A DNA stretch of 64,000 bases, taken from positions 1 through 64,000 of the forward strand of contig NZ_JACVTO010000003.1 of assembly GCF_016518545.1 (NCBI RefSeq). The letters run 5' to 3'. Positions 48,522 to 58,804 of this stretch are shown in pieces. The notes under the pieces are model-generated. The model did not search any database and was not told the DNA's origin. It saw only the letters and a list, made by a program, of their open reading frames with translations. Position numbers and translations under genes: made by a program. Source of the stretch: Pseudomonas sp. S30. Lineage in GTDB: Bacteria; Pseudomonadota; Gammaproteobacteria; Pseudomonadales; Pseudomonadaceae. The stretch's first letter is position 1; every line of letters begins with the position of its first letter.

Positions 48522-50285
48522 ATGCGCCGCCTGTTTTTCCTGCTGTTCCTGTTGCTGGCAAGCCCCGTGTTCGCCTCGGGCCTGCTCGACGATCGCCCAA
48601 GCGCCACCCTCGGCGCCGCCTCGCTGTCCAACCAGGGCGATTTCCTCCCGGTCGATCAGGCCTTCAAGCCCGAGCTGCTGCGCGCCGACGCCAAGTCCAT
48701 CACGGTGCGCCTGATCGCCACCGAGGGCTATTACCTGTATCGCCACCGCTTGCAGTTCCACAGCGACCCGGCCGACATCGCCCTGGGCGAGCCGCGCATT
48801 CCCCAAGGCGAGGCCAAGCACGACGAGTTCTTCGGCGACGTCGAGGTCTACCATGGCATCGTCGACATCGAATTGCCGCGCACCGATACCCGCGCCTTCA
48901 CCCTGCTGGTGGGCTACCAGGGCTGCGCCGACAAAGGCCTGTGCTACCCGCCCCAGAGCGCCCGGCTGAGCATTCCGGGAGACGGGCCGGCGAGCGCCGC
49001 GGCAGCCGGCCAGAAGGTGGGCTGGCAGAGCCTGGCCCTGTTCTTCCTGGCGGGCCTGGGGCTGACGTTCACGCCCTGTGTGCTGCCGATGCTGCCGATC
49101 CTCTCCGGCGTGGTGCTGCGCGGCCAGGCCGGCGGTTGGCGAGGGCTGGCGCTGTCGCTGGCGTACGTGCTGCCGATGGCGGCCAGCTTCGCCGCCCTCG
49201 GTGCGCTGATGGGGTTGTTCGGCGCCGGCCTGAACCTGCAGGCGCGCCTGCAATCGGCGTGGGTACTGGTGCCCTTCGCGCTGTTCTTCGGGGTATTCGC
49301 CCTGGCCATGTTCGGCCTGTTCGCACTCAAGTTGCCGCACGCCCTGAGCGAGCGCCTGGACCGTGTGGCGCGCGGCACGCGTGGCGGCTCGCTGCTGGGC
49401 GCCGCGGTGCTCGGGGTGCTGTCCAGCCTGCTGGTCTCGCCGTGCGTTTCGGCCCCGCTGGCCGGTGCGTTGCTCTACATCAGCGCCAGCGGCGATGCCC
49501 TGGGCGGTGCCTTGAAGCTGTTCGCCCTGGGGCTGGGCATGGGTGCCCCACTGCTGCTGGTGGCCACCGGGGGCGCGGCCTGGCTGCCCAGGAGCGGACC
49601 GTGGCTGAACACGGTGAAGAACATCATCGGGGTGCTGTTGCTGGGTGTGGCCATCGGCCTGCTCAGCCGCGTGCTGCCAGGGCCTGCGACGCTGGTGCTG
49701 GTCGGCCTACTGGCCGGCGGCGTGGGGCTGTTCCTCGGCGCCCTGGAGTTCGTGGTTAAGCCACCTCGCCAGCGCCTGGCACAACTGCTGGGCCTGCTGT
49801 GCCTGTTCTACGCCCTGGCATGCTGGTACGGCGCACTGACCGGTGCCGACGACCCCCTGCGCCCGTTGCCCGATCACCCGACCAGTGCCTCGGCAGAAAC
49901 GCCGCGCAGCGCTGCCTGGCAGACGCTCACGAGCCCTGCGGCGCTCGACGCCGCCCTCGCCCAGGCCAAGGCGTCCGGCCAGCCAGTGGTCCTGGACTGG
50001 TACGCCGACTGGTGCATCAGTTGCAAGGTGATCGAGAAGCAGGTGTTGAGCGCCGCTGCGATAGAAGATGCCCTGGCCGGCTTCAAGCTGATTCGCCTGG
50101 ATATCACCGACAGCACCACCGAACAGCGTGAGCTGCTCGATCGCTACGGGCTGTTCGGACCTCCGGCGCTGCTGTTCTTCGCTGGCGACGGCCGCGAGTT
50201 GACCACTGATCGGGCGGTGGGCGAAGTGAACGTCGAGCAATTGACGACGATTCTGACACGCGTGCGCAGCACGCTCGGGCTATAA
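48522..50285 (+). CDS. dsbD: Thiol:disulphide interchange protein DsbD
   Basis: This 587-residue inner-membrane protein brings cytosolic reducing power to the periplasm. A signal peptide (residues 1-18, ASPVFA) leads to the alpha domain, with its cysteine pair in GCADKGLCYPP. The membrane domain holds FTPCVLPMLPILSG and LVSPCVSAPLAG, each with a redox cysteine. The C-terminal thioredoxin-like gamma domain has CISC at 498-501 in DWYADWCISCKV. The frame is open 51 codons upstream but without signal-peptide character; the ATG at 48522 is preferred. It lies ahead of aroQ with 177 bp between. Confidence 0.94.
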   Translation: MRRLFFLLFLLLASPVFASGLLDDRPSATLGAASLSNQGDFLPVDQAFKPELLRADAKSITVRLIATEGYYLYRHRLQFHSDPADIALGEPRIPQGEAKHDEFFGDVEVYHGIVDIELPRTDTRAFTLLVGYQGCADKGLCYPPQSARLSIPGDGPASAAAAGQKVGWQSLALFFLAGLGLTFTPCVLPMLPILSGVVLRGQAGGWRGLALSLAYVLPMAASFAALGALMGLFGAGLNLQARLQSAWVLVPFALFFGVFALAMFGLFALKLPHALSERLDRVARGTRGGSLLGAAVLGVLSSLLVSPCVSAPLAGALLYISASGDALGGALKLFALGLGMGAPLLLVATGGAAWLPRSGPWLNTVKNIIGVLLLGVAIGLLSRVLPGPATLVLVGLLAGGVGLFLGALEFVVKPPRQRLAQLLGLLCLFYALACWYGALTGADDPLRPLPDHPTSASAETPRSAAWQTLTSPAALDAALAQAKASGQPVVLDWYADWCISCKVIEKQVLSAAAIEDALAGFKLIRLDITDSTTEQRELLDRYGLFGPPALLFFAGDGRELTTDRAVGEVNVEQLTTILTRVRSTLGL

Positions 50286-50287
50286 GG

Positions 50288-50308
50288 TCCCAACCTGTGG
50301 GAACTTTT
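50288..50308 (+). terminator. Weak hairpin after dsbD
   Basis: TCCCA and TGGGA around 5 bp, followed shortly by four T residues, lie directly after the dsbD stop codon. Only five base pairs, so termination would be partial at best. Confidence 0.3.
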
Positions 50309-50317
50309 CCGCAAGAG

Positions 50318-50343
50318 TGACCAAAGCAGGGTTCATGGTCACA
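50318..50343. promoter_or_regulatory. Inverted repeat upstream of aroQ
   Basis: GTGACC and GGTCAC are separated by 14 bp in the 177-bp leader of the aroQ-accB-accC operon. It could be an operator; no regulator is known to me for this form. Confidence 0.25.
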
Positions 50344-50462
50344 TACTTTGCCCGAACCTCGGTCAACGTGCGGGCTATTGCAGGGAACTGGACACTGCTG
50401 CCCACTTGCGGCATAGTCGCCGCGCTATGTCGAATTGCCCTACAAGACCAAGGAAATCGTAG

Positions 50463-50918
50463 ATGGCCACCCTACTGGTGCTGCACGGCCCCAACCTCAA
50501 CCTGCTCGGTACTCGCGAGCCAGGCGTCTATGGCGCCGTCACTCTCGCCCAGATCAACCAGGACCTGGAGCAGCGCGCCCGAGCGGCTGGCCATCACTTG
50601 CAGTTCCTGCAGAGCAATGCCGAGTACGAATTGATCGACCGGATCCACGCCGCGCGCCAGGAAGGCGTGGACTTCATCCTGATCAACCCGGCTGCCTTCA
50701 CCCACACCAGCGTCGCATTACGTGACGCATTGCTCGCGGTGAGCATCCCATTCATCGAAGTGCACCTTTCCAACGTGCACAAGCGTGAACCGTTCCGTCA
50801 TCACTCCTACTTCTCCGATGTGGCTGTAGGTGTGATCTGCGGCCTGGGCGCCAGCGGCTACCGCCTGGCCCTGGAGTCTGCCCTGGAACACCTGGCTGCC
50901 AACGCACAGCCCCGATGA
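50463..50918 (+). CDS. aroQ: 3-dehydroquinate dehydratase, type II
   Basis: This 151-residue dodecameric-type enzyme of the shikimate pathway converts 3-dehydroquinate to 3-dehydroshikimate. The signature [16 protein letters not shown] at the N-terminus includes the catalytic tyrosine. [20 protein letters not shown] and [20 protein letters not shown] supply the histidine and phosphate-binding residues, and [14 protein letters not shown] closes the fold. AAGGA precedes the ATG. aroQ heads the operon aroQ-accB-accC, a pairing common in gamma-proteobacteria. Confidence 0.97.
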   Translation: MATLLVLHGPNLNLLGTREPGVYGAVTLAQINQDLEQRARAAGHHLQFLQSNAEYELIDRIHAARQEGVDFILINPAAFTHTSVALRDALLAVSIPFIEVHLSNVHKREPFRHHSYFSDVAVGVICGLGASGYRLALESALEHLAANAQPR

Positions 50919-51024
50919 TGCAAGGGCCAGGTCCAGTCACCTGGCCTACGACGCATGACGAATGAACCTATTCGACACGTTTTCAAACTCGAATCCCCGA
51001 CCGAATCTTGGGAGTTGCCGCTTA

Positions 51025-51489
51025 ATGGATATCCGTAAAGTCAAAAAGCTGATCGAACTGCTGGAAGAGTCCGGCATCGACGAACTGGAGATCAAGGAAG
51101 GCGAAGAGTCCGTTCGCATCAGCCGTAACAGCAAGGCGCCTGCCGGCGCTCAGTACTACGCAGCCCCGGCGCCTTTCGCTGCGCCAGTCGCCGCGCCGGC
51201 CCCTGCCGCGGCCGCCGTCACGCCAGTTGCCGAAGCTGCCGCCCCAGCGCTCAAAGGCACTGCAGTACGCTCGCCGATGGTCGGCACCTTCTATCGCAAG
51301 CCGTCGCCGACCTCGCCGAACTTCGCCGAAGTGGGGCAGACCGTGAAGAAAGGCGACACCCTGTGCATCGTCGAAGCGATGAAGATGATGAACGCCATCG
51401 AAGCTGAAGTCAGCGGCGTGATCGATGCCATCCTGGTCCAAGACGGTCAGCCGGTCGAGTTCGACCAGCCGCTGTTCACCATCGTTTGA
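51025..51489 (+). CDS. accB: Biotin carboxyl carrier protein of acetyl-CoA carboxylase
   Basis: This 154-residue protein has an N-terminal helical module ([18 protein letters not shown]), an alanine/proline-rich flexible linker (about residues 45-78), and a biotinyl domain with biotinylated lysine K120 in EAMKMMN. It carries biotin and the carboxyl group between biotin carboxylase and the transferase. The frame is open 21 codons upstream, but GGGAG and family length support the ATG at 51025. It is followed by accC after 17 bp. Confidence 0.97.
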   Translation: MDIRKVKKLIELLEESGIDELEIKEGEESVRISRNSKAPAGAQYYAAPAPFAAPVAAPAPAAAAVTPVAEAAAPALKGTAVRSPMVGTFYRKPSPTSPNFAEVGQTVKKGDTLCIVEAMKMMNAIEAEVSGVIDAILVQDGQPVEFDQPLFTIV

Positions 51490-51506
51490 ATCGCGGAGAG
51501 CCAACG

Positions 51507-52862
51507 ATGTCTGGGAAGCTCGAAAAAGTCCTGATCGCCAACCGCGGGGAAATCGCCCTGCGGATCCTGCGTGCCTGCAAAGAGCTGGGCATCAAGACCG
51601 TCGCGGTCCACTCCACCGCCGACCGTGAACTGATGCACCTGGGTCTGGCAGACGAATCGGTCTGCATCGGTCCTGCATCGTCGAAAGACTCGTACCTGCA
51701 CATCCCGGCGATCATCGCTGCGGCCGAAGTGACTGGCGCCACCGCCATCCACCCAGGCTACGGTTTCCTCGCCGAGAACGCCGACTTCGCCGAGCAGGTG
51801 GAAAAATCCGGTTTCGCCTTCATCGGCCCGAAAGCCGACACCATTCGCCTGATGGGCGACAAGGTGTCGGCCAAGGACGCGATGATCAAGTCCGGCGTAC
51901 CGACCGTGCCGGGCTCCGACGGCCCGCTGCCCGAAGACGAACAGACCGCACTGGCCATCGCCCGCGAAGTGGGCTATCCGGTGATCATCAAGGCCGCTGG
52001 CGGCGGCGGCGGTCGCGGCATGCGCGTGGTGCACAAGGAAGAGGACCTGATCGCCTCGGCCAAGATGACCCGCAACGAAGCCGGTGCTGCCTTCGGCAAC
52101 CCGATGGTCTACCTGGAGAAGTTCCTCACCAACCCACGTCACGTGGAAGTGCAGGTACTGTCCGATGGCCAGGGCCACGCCGTGCACCTGGGCGACCGTG
52201 ACTGCTCGCTGCAGCGCCGTCACCAGAAGGTCCTCGAAGAAGCGCCGGCACCGGGCATCGACGAGAAGGCCCGCCAGGAAGTGTTCAAGCGCTGCGTGGA
52301 TGCGTGCATCGAGATCGGCTACCGGGGAGCGGGCACGTTCGAGTTCCTGTACGAGGACGGCCGCTTCTACTTCATCGAGATGAACACCCGCGTCCAGGTC
52401 GAGCACCCGGTCTCGGAAATGGTCACCGGCATCGACATCGTCAAGGAGATGCTGAGCATCGCCGCCGGCAACCCGTTGTCGTTCAGCCAGGAAGACGTGG
52501 TGATCCGTGGCCATTCGCTAGAATGCCGGATCAACGCCGAGGACCCGAAGAAGTTCATCCCGAGCCCAGGCACCGTCAAGCACTTCCATGCCCCGGGCGG
52601 CAATGGCGTGCGGGTCGATTCGCACCTGTACAGCGGTTACTCGGTGCCACCGAACTACGACTCGCTGATCGGCAAGCTGATCACCTACGGCAAGGACCGC
52701 GACGAGGCGATGGCGCGCATGCGCAACGCCCTGGACGAGATCGTCGTCGATGGCATCAAGACCAACGTACCGCTGCACCGCGAGCTGGTACGCGACGAAA
52801 TGTTCTGCAAAGGTGGCGTGAACATCCACTACCTCGAGCACAAACTGGCCAGCCAGGAGTGA
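51507..52862 (+). CDS. accC: Biotin carboxylase subunit of acetyl-CoA carboxylase
   Basis: This 451-residue ATP-grasp enzyme carboxylates biotin on AccB using ATP and bicarbonate. Motifs are [20 protein letters not shown] at the start, [14 protein letters not shown] (glycine-rich ATP loop), [40 protein letters not shown] (catalytic Arg/Glu) and [14 protein letters not shown]. Length is standard. The ATG at 51507 has GGAGAG. Its last residues overlap nothing; a 299-bp gap with no visible gene follows. Confidence 0.98.
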   Translation: MSGKLEKVLIANRGEIALRILRACKELGIKTVAVHSTADRELMHLGLADESVCIGPASSKDSYLHIPAIIAAAEVTGATAIHPGYGFLAENADFAEQVEKSGFAFIGPKADTIRLMGDKVSAKDAMIKSGVPTVPGSDGPLPEDEQTALAIAREVGYPVIIKAAGGGGGRGMRVVHKEEDLIASAKMTRNEAGAAFGNPMVYLEKFLTNPRHVEVQVLSDGQGHAVHLGDRDCSLQRRHQKVLEEAPAPGIDEKARQEVFKRCVDACIEIGYRGAGTFEFLYEDGRFYFIEMNTRVQVEHPVSEMVTGIDIVKEMLSIAAGNPLSFSQEDVVIRGHSLECRINAEDPKKFIPSPGTVKHFHAPGGNGVRVDSHLYSGYSVPPNYDSLIGKLITYGKDRDEAMARMRNALDEIVVDGIKTNVPLHRELVRDEMFCKGGVNIHYLEHKLASQE

Positions 52863-53161
52863 TCCGGTAGCACCGATGCGGTGGCGGGCCTGCACCATCA
52901 CCGTGTCGATGTTCGCCTCGTCGTGCCGGGACTGCCCTGCAGCCCCGGCGCCACTGGCCTGATCCACCTCGGCCAGCCGCCGATCCGGCAACGCCGCCGC
53001 ACCCTGTGCCAGCCCCCTGCCCCTCTCACGGCCCGTACGCTCGAGCGCCCCTCGCCCATGCCCTCGCTCTACAAAGCTCACGCACTCGCGTAAACTCGCA
53101 CGCTTTCGTGCAGCCCTGCGCTGCGCCTGTCGATTCAGCACATTAAGCGAAGGTGCCCGCC
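52863..53161. other. 299-bp gap before prmA with no visible gene
   Basis: GC-rich sequence in which no credible reading frame, hairpin terminator or repeat was found. The last 60 bp, less GC-rich, presumably carry the prmA promoter. Confidence 0.4.
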
Positions 53162-54040
53162 ATGCCCTGGCTGCAAGTACGCCTGGCCATCAGCCCGGAA
53201 CAAGCCGAAACCTACGAAGACGCCCTGCTCGAAGTGGGCGCCGTATCGGTCACGTTCATGGACGCCGAAGACCAGCCGATCTTCGAACCCGATCTGAACA
53301 CCACGCCGCTGTGGTCGCACACGCACCTGCTGGCACTGTTCGAAGCCGATGCCGAGCCCGAGCAGGTGTTCGCTCACCTGCGCCTGATCACCGGCCAGGC
53401 CTTGCCCGAACACCAGGCCGAGATTATCGAGGACCAGGATTGGGAGCGCAGCTGGATGGACAACTTCCAGCCCATGCGCTTCGGCCAGCGCCTGTGGATC
53501 GTGCCGAGCTGGCACCAAGCGCCGCAGCCCGAAGCGGTCAACCTGCTGCTCGATCCGGGCCTGGCGTTCGGTACCGGCACCCACCCCACCACCGCGCTGT
53601 GCCTGGAGTGGCTCGACGGCCAGGCCCTGGAGGGCGTCCAAGTGCTCGATTTCGGCTGCGGCTCGGGCATCCTGGCCATTGCCGCCCTGCTGCTGGGCGC
53701 CCGCGAGGCGGTCGGCACCGACATCGACGTGCAGGCCCTGGAGGCCTCGCGCGACAACGCCGGGCGCAACGGCATCGCCGAGCAGCGGCTGGCGCTGTAC
53801 CTGCCCGAACAGCTGCCACCAATGCAGGCGGACGTGCTGGTCGCCAACATCCTGGCCGGCCCCCTGGTCTCGCTGGCCGCGCAGCTGTCCGGCCTGGTAC
53901 GTCCGGGCGGCCTGCTGGCGCTGTCGGGTATTCTGGCCGAGCAAGGGGAGGAAGTGGCCAATGCCTACGCCGCCGACTTCGACCTGGATCCGATCGCCGA
54001 ACGCGACGGCTGGGTCCGCATCAGCGGTCGTCGCCGCTGA
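53162..54040 (+). CDS. prmA: Ribosomal protein L11 methyltransferase
   Basis: This 292-residue SAM-dependent enzyme trimethylates ribosomal protein L11. The N-terminal substrate-recognition domain ([20 protein letters not shown]) is joined to a class I methyltransferase domain with motif [21 protein letters not shown] near residue 161, the preceding [15 protein letters not shown], and [10 protein letters not shown] (NxxA/L motif). The first in-frame start is 9 bp upstream, but the ATG at 53162 has GAAGGTG. It is followed at 42 bp by a DUF3426 gene. Confidence 0.96.
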   Translation: MPWLQVRLAISPEQAETYEDALLEVGAVSVTFMDAEDQPIFEPDLNTTPLWSHTHLLALFEADAEPEQVFAHLRLITGQALPEHQAEIIEDQDWERSWMDNFQPMRFGQRLWIVPSWHQAPQPEAVNLLLDPGLAFGTGTHPTTALCLEWLDGQALEGVQVLDFGCGSGILAIAALLLGAREAVGTDIDVQALEASRDNAGRNGIAEQRLALYLPEQLPPMQADVLVANILAGPLVSLAAQLSGLVRPGGLLALSGILAEQGEEVANAYAADFDLDPIAERDGWVRISGRRR

Positions 54041-54082
54041 CTCCACCCTGCATCTCATTTGCGCACACACCCGGATCGCCGC

Positions 54083-55417
54083 ATGACCGACAGTTTCGTC
54101 ACCCAGTGCCCGCATTGCCAGACCCGCTTTCGCATCAACCATCAACAGTTGAGCGTGGCCCGTGGCGTGGTGCGGTGCGGGCAATGCCTGCAGGTGTTCA
54201 ATGCCGCCCGCCAGTTGCTCGAACAGAGCCAGGCCGCAGCAGTGCCGCCGATGGCCGAGCCTCCCGAGTCGTCGCCCTTGACCGCCGCGACGGACCAGCC
54301 GCCCGTGGTGCCGACTGCGCCCGCCGCCGAGCATGACTGGGCGGCCGACTTCGACGCCCTGGACCTGGACCAGGCCCTGGCGAGCCTGGAGCGCCGCGAC
54401 CCGCAAGGCGAGCGGCCCAGGCCCCATGGCGACGACTCGCTGCAGGCTCGGCGCGACGATCCCAGGGGCGAGCTGCACGGCGACGAGGCCTTCGGCACGG
54501 CCAACGACGAGCGCACCATGCCGCAGGCCGAGCCGACGACCGCGCCCGTACTGTTGGAAACCGCCCCATCGGAGCTGGATACGACGCCTGACGAGCGCCT
54601 GGAGCCTTCCCTGGGCACGCACCTGGCGCTGGACGACGACCTGGACCCGGTAGTGCGGCGCAACGGCCTGCAGGCCGACGACGAGCAGAGCGACGCCTGG
54701 CATCCGGCGAACGATCCCGCCGTCGTCGGCTCCGGGATGTCGGCGCTGGACGATGACGATGCCGCAGTGCGGCTGTCGGCGCGCGATGACGATCCCGTCG
54801 AGCCACTCGATGGCAGGGATGGCGAAGGTCGACTCGAACCGATGCTGGCCGCCAGGCCGCCACGGGTGCGCAAGGAACCCTTGGTCGACGTGGTCGACGA
54901 TCCGCTGCAGCTTGAGTGGCACAAGCCCGCACCCAACTGGCGCAAGCGCCTGCTGTGGGGCGCCCTGGCGCTGCTGGCCGCAGGCCTGCTGGCCTTCCAG
55001 TACCTGTATTATCACTTCGACGAAATGGTCCGCCACGACCGTTACCGTCCGTTGTTCCAACAGCTGTGTCCGACCCTCGGCTGCCAGGTGCCGACGCGCG
55101 TCGATGTCGCCCGCATCAAGAGCAGCAACCTGGTGGTGCGCAGCCATCCGGACTTCAAGGGCGCGCTGATCGTCGATGCCATCATCTACAACCGTGCCCC
55201 CTTCAGCCAGCCGTTTCCGCTGCTGGAGCTGCGCTTCGCCGATCTCAACGGCCAACTGATCGCCAGTCGTCGGTTCAAGCCCAGCGAATACCTGTCGGGC
55301 GAGCTTGCCGGACGTGGCGAAATGCCCAGCCAGACCCCGATCCATATCGCCCTGGACATCCTCGATCCCGGCCCGAAGGCCGTGAACTACAGCCTCAGCT
55401 TCCGCTCCCCGGAATAG
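54083..55417 (+). CDS. DUF3426 zinc-ribbon membrane protein
   Basis: This 444-residue protein has an N-terminal MJ0042-type zinc finger (residues 7-40, two CxxC pairs in TQCPHCQTRF and RCGQCLQVF), a long acidic low-complexity linker (about 60-285), one membrane helix (near 292-312, LLWGALALLAAGLLAFQYLY) and a C-terminal DUF3426 domain with the ending NYSLSFRSPE. The zinc finger would be cytoplasmic and the DUF3426 domain periplasmic. The function is unknown. Start: ATG 54083 gives the finger right at the N-terminus. Confidence 0.88.
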   Translation: MTDSFVTQCPHCQTRFRINHQQLSVARGVVRCGQCLQVFNAARQLLEQSQAAAVPPMAEPPESSPLTAATDQPPVVPTAPAAEHDWAADFDALDLDQALASLERRDPQGERPRPHGDDSLQARRDDPRGELHGDEAFGTANDERTMPQAEPTTAPVLLETAPSELDTTPDERLEPSLGTHLALDDDLDPVVRRNGLQADDEQSDAWHPANDPAVVGSGMSALDDDDAAVRLSARDDDPVEPLDGRDGEGRLEPMLAARPPRVRKEPLVDVVDDPLQLEWHKPAPNWRKRLLWGALALLAAGLLAFQYLYYHFDEMVRHDRYRPLFQQLCPTLGCQVPTRVDVARIKSSNLVVRSHPDFKGALIVDAIIYNRAPFSQPFPLLELRFADLNGQLIASRRFKPSEYLSGELAGRGEMPSQTPIHIALDILDPGPKAVNYSLSFRSPE

Positions 55418-55497
55418 CCCGCGACAGACGGCAGGCCCGAGCCCCCGGCACAGGGGCGCGGGGCTCGCCGCCTGGGGCATGCGGCGCAGGCGCGCAG

Positions 55498-55525
55498 TTG
55501 CTCACTTTTTATCCAGCGCTATCTT
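55498..55525 (+). promoter_or_regulatory. Candidate promoter of dusB-fis
   Basis: TTGCTC and TATCTT separated by 16 bp, in an A/T-rich patch that stands out within a GC-rich region, 80 bp upstream of the dusB ATG. The match to sigma-70 consensus is moderate. Confidence 0.35.
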
Positions 55526-55604
55526 TATCCGGTCACCGAGAGCGGGTATCATGCGATCCCTTTTTCGAACTCCACTTGATCCGGCCCCACAACAGGGAAC
55601 ACCT

Positions 55605-56618
55605 ATGTCGGCGGTACGCATCGGCCCATACACACTGCACAACAACCTGATTCTCGCGCCCATGGCCGGCGTCACGGACCAGCCTTTTCGCCTGCTGTGC
55701 AAGCGCCTGGGCGCGGGCATGGTGGTATCGGAGATGGTCAGCAGCGACATGAAGCTGTGGAACAGCCGCAAGTCGCGCCTGCGCCGCATCCACGAAGGCG
55801 ATCCCGAGCCACGCTCGGTGCAGATCGCCGGCGGGGATGCGCAGATGCTCGCTGCGGCGGCACGGGCCAACGTGGAATCCGGCGCGCAGATCATCGACAT
55901 CAACATGGGCTGCCCGGCGAAAAAAGTCTGCAACAAGGCTGCCGGTTCTGCTTTATTGAGAGATGAAGCGTTGGTAGCCGAGATTCTTCATGCGGTGGTC
56001 GACGCGGTCGACGTGCCGGTGACGCTGAAGATCCGCACCGGCTGGGATCGCTCGAACAAGAATGGCCTCACGGTGGCGAAGATCGCCGAACAGGCGGGCA
56101 TCCAGGCGCTGGCGGTGCATGGCCGTACCCGCGCCGACCTGTACACCGGACACGCCGAGTACGACACCATCGCCGCGATCAAGCAGGCGGTGTCGATTCC
56201 GGTGTTCGCCAACGGCGACATCACCTCGCCCGAAAAGGCCTGCGCCGTGCTGGCTGCCACCGGCGCCGACGGCCTGCTGATCGGCCGCGCCGCCCAGGGC
56301 CGGCCTTGGATCTTCCGCGAGGTCGAGCATTACCTGCGCACCGGCGAGCATCTTCCCGCTCCCGGGCTGGATGAAGTGGAACGCATTCTGCTAGAGCATT
56401 TGGCCGCATTGCACGCCTTCTATGGCGATGTGATGGGCGTTCGTATCGCCCGCAAGCACGTGGGGTGGTACCTGGCAACACGCAAGGGCGGCAGGGAGTT
56501 TCGCGCCCGGTTCAATGGCTTGGAGGATACCCAAGCGCAATGCGCCAACGTTCGAGCGTTCTTCGCCGAACGTCGACACAGCCTTGAGACAGAGGACGGA
56601 CCAGGGGTGGCCGCATGA
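55605..56618 (+). CDS. dusB: tRNA-dihydrouridine synthase B
   Basis: This 337-residue FMN enzyme reduces uridine to dihydrouridine in the tRNA D-loop. The N-terminus [15 protein letters not shown], the flavin/catalytic site [19 protein letters not shown] with active cysteine, [20 protein letters not shown] and [11 protein letters not shown] are all DusB features. The ATG at 55605 is preceded by AGGGAA; the frame is open 42 codons upstream but without a ribosome binding site. The gene overlaps fis by 4 bp (ATGA), the classical dusB-fis operon. Confidence 0.97.
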   Translation: MSAVRIGPYTLHNNLILAPMAGVTDQPFRLLCKRLGAGMVVSEMVSSDMKLWNSRKSRLRRIHEGDPEPRSVQIAGGDAQMLAAAARANVESGAQIIDINMGCPAKKVCNKAAGSALLRDEALVAEILHAVVDAVDVPVTLKIRTGWDRSNKNGLTVAKIAEQAGIQALAVHGRTRADLYTGHAEYDTIAAIKQAVSIPVFANGDITSPEKACAVLAATGADGLLIGRAAQGRPWIFREVEHYLRTGEHLPAPGLDEVERILLEHLAALHAFYGDVMGVRIARKHVGWYLATRKGGREFRARFNGLEDTQAQCANVRAFFAERRHSLETEDGPGVAA

Positions 56619-56935
56619 CGATGATGACCGAGACATTAGTGAGTGGAACAACGCCCGTGAGCGACAACGCCAATCTCAAGCAGCACCTGAACACGCCGAG
56701 CGAAGAGGGTCAGACCCTGCGCGACAGCGTCGAGAAGGCGCTGCACAACTACTTCGCCCACCTGGAAGGCGCCACCGTCACGGACGTGTACAACCTGGTG
56801 CTCTCGGAGGTCGAGGCGCCGCTGCTCGAGAGCGTGATGAACCACGTCAAGGGCAACCAGACCAAGGCCAGCGAGATGCTCGGACTCAACCGAGGTACCC
56901 TGCGCAAGAAGCTCAAGCAGTACGATCTGTTGTAA
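56615..56935 (+). CDS. fis: Nucleoid-associated DNA-binding protein Fis
   Basis: This 106-residue protein has the N-terminal beta-hairpin region followed by helices and the C-terminal helix-turn-helix [20 protein letters not shown]. Pseudomonas Fis has this slightly longer N-terminus. It bends DNA and adjusts supercoiling and rRNA promoters; in the same strand context it is co-expressed with dusB. A strong terminator follows 17 bp after the stop. Confidence 0.97.
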   Translation: MTMMTETLVSGTTPVSDNANLKQHLNTPSEEGQTLRDSVEKALHNYFAHLEGATVTDVYNLVLSEVEAPLLESVMNHVKGNQTKASEMLGLNRGTLRKKLKQYDLL

Positions 56936-56952
56936 GCCAGAATCCCAACCAG

Positions 56953-56986
56953 AAAAGGCGGCTCCGTCGAAAGAGGCGCCTTTTTT
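56953..56986 (+). terminator. Rho-independent terminator of dusB-fis
   Basis: AAAAGGCG (56953-56960) pairs with CGCCTTTT, and an inner CTC/GAG extends the stem after one mismatch. Six T residues close it (56981-56986). Confidence 0.9.
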
Positions 56987-57015
56987 GCTGACTCCACCGC
57001 GTTATGGAATCCGAA

Positions 57016-58623
57016 ATGACCGACCAGACTACCCGCCTGCCGATCCGCCGCGCCCTGATCAGCGTGTCCGACAAGACCGGTATCCTCGAGTTCGCCCGTG
57101 AGCTGCAACAGCTCGGTGTCGAGATCCTGTCCACCGGCGGCACCTACAAGCTGCTCAAGGACAATGGCGTGGACGCGGTGGAAGTGGCCGACTACACCGG
57201 CTTCGCCGAAATGATGGACGGCCGGGTCAAGACCCTGCACCCGAAGATCCACGGTGGCATCCTCGGCCGTCGCGGCACCGACGACGCCATCATGAACGAG
57301 CACGGCATCAAGCCGATCGACCTGGTGGCGGTCAACCTCTATCCGTTCGAGGCGACCATCGCCAAGCCGGGCTGCGACCTGCCGACCGCCATCGAGAACA
57401 TCGACATCGGCGGCCCGACCATGGTGCGTTCCGCGGCCAAGAACCACAAGGACGTCGCCATCGTGGTCAATGCCGGCGACTACGCCCAGGTGCTCGAAGG
57501 CCTCAAGGCCGGCGGCCTGACTTACGCCCAGCGCTTCGACCTGATGCTCAAGGCGTTCGAGCACACCGCTGCCTACGACGGCATGATCGCCAACTACATG
57601 GGCAGCATCGACCAGTCCCAGGCGCAGCTGTCCACCGAGGGCCGCAGCCAGTTCCCGCGCACCTTCAACACCCAGTTCGTCAAGGCCCAGGAAATGCGCT
57701 ACGGCGAGAACCCGCACCAGAGCGCGGCGTTCTACGTCGAGGCGAACAAGGGCGAGGCCAGCATCTCCACCGCCACCCAGTTGCAGGGCAAGGAACTGTC
57801 GTTCAACAACGTCGCCGACACCGACGCCGCGCTCGAATGCGTGAAGAGCTTCGTCAAGCCGGCCTGCGTCATCGTCAAGCACGCCAACCCGTGCGGCGTG
57901 GCCGTGGTGCCGGAAGAACAAGGCGGCATCCGCAAGGCCTATGACCTGGCCTACGCCACCGACAGCGAGTCGGCGTTCGGCGGCATCATCGCCTTCAACC
58001 GCGAGCTGGACGGCGAAACCGCCACGGCCATCGTCGAGCGCCAGTTCGTCGAGGTGATCATCGCCCCGAGCATTTCCCAGGCGGCCCGTGACGTGGTCGC
58101 GGCCAAGCAGAACGTGCGCCTGCTGGAATGCGGCCAGTGGCCTGCCGAACGTGCGCCGGGCTGGGACTTCAAGCGCGTCAACGGTGGCCTGCTGGTGCAG
58201 AGCCGCGACATCGGCATGATCGGCGCAGACGACCTGAAGGTGGTGACCCAGCGCGCACCCACCGAGCAGGAGCTGCACGACCTGGTGTTCGCCTGGAAAG
58301 TGGCGAAGTTCGTCAAGTCCAACGCCATCGTCTACGCCAGCAACCGCCAGACCATCGGTGTCGGCGCCGGGCAGATGAGCCGCGTCAACTCGGCCCGCAT
58401 CGCCGCCATCAAGGCCGAGCACGCCGGTCTGCAGGTGCAGGGGGCGGTCATGGCCTCGGACGCATTCTTCCCGTTCCGCGACGGCATCGACAACGCCGCC
58501 AAGGTGGGCATCCGCGCGGTGATCCAGCCAGGCGGCTCGATGCGCGACGCCGAGGTGATCGCCGCCGCCGACGAAGCGGGCATTGCCATGGTCTTCACCG
58601 GGATGCGCCACTTCCGTCACTGA
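57016..58623 (+). CDS. purH: Bifunctional AICAR transformylase / IMP cyclohydrolase
   Basis: This 535-residue enzyme carries out the last two steps of IMP synthesis. The N-terminal cyclohydrolase (MGS-like) domain has [20 protein letters not shown] and [16 protein letters not shown]. The transformylase domain has [13 protein letters not shown] with the catalytic Lys/His and [19 protein letters not shown]. An in-frame ATG lies four codons upstream at 57004; the ATG at 57016 has GGAAT and gives the usual length. purD follows after 181 bp, so the last steps of purine synthesis are clustered. Confidence 0.97.
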   Translation: MTDQTTRLPIRRALISVSDKTGILEFARELQQLGVEILSTGGTYKLLKDNGVDAVEVADYTGFAEMMDGRVKTLHPKIHGGILGRRGTDDAIMNEHGIKPIDLVAVNLYPFEATIAKPGCDLPTAIENIDIGGPTMVRSAAKNHKDVAIVVNAGDYAQVLEGLKAGGLTYAQRFDLMLKAFEHTAAYDGMIANYMGSIDQSQAQLSTEGRSQFPRTFNTQFVKAQEMRYGENPHQSAAFYVEANKGEASISTATQLQGKELSFNNVADTDAALECVKSFVKPACVIVKHANPCGVAVVPEEQGGIRKAYDLAYATDSESAFGGIIAFNRELDGETATAIVERQFVEVIIAPSISQAARDVVAAKQNVRLLECGQWPAERAPGWDFKRVNGGLLVQSRDIGMIGADDLKVVTQRAPTEQELHDLVFAWKVAKFVKSNAIVYASNRQTIGVGAGQMSRVNSARIAAIKAEHAGLQVQGAVMASDAFFPFRDGIDNAAKVGIRAVIQPGGSMRDAEVIAAADEAGIAMVFTGMRHFRH

Positions 58624-58686
58624 TTCATGCAATCGGCCGCACTGGGGCAGGCAGCTGCCGGGTGGGCGTCGGGTGCGCCGATGCAC

Positions 58687-58702
58687 GTTGCCAACCGGCA
58701 AC
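58687..58702. other. Hairpin in the purH-purD gap
   Basis: GTTGCC and GGCAAC around a 4-nt loop, extended by CAC/GTG across a single bulge. It lies in the 181-bp leader of purD and could be a leader structure; no riboswitch consensus is recognised. Confidence 0.25.
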
Positions 58703-58804
58703 CGTGCTCGGCGCCGCCGACCGAGCCTGGCGCCCAGCCGCTTCGGTGCGACCTGGTACAGCGCGCGGTCCGTCCTCGCGCCCGACAGCATTCGAGGTTA
58801 TGAA

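Noticed and set aside
50962..51024. 21-codon N-terminal extension of AccB
   Set aside because: The downstream ATG has the ribosome binding site and gives the conserved AccB N-terminus.
53135..55480. Minus-strand frame of about 780 codons
   Set aside because: Antisense to prmA and the DUF3426 gene, which both have clear motifs.
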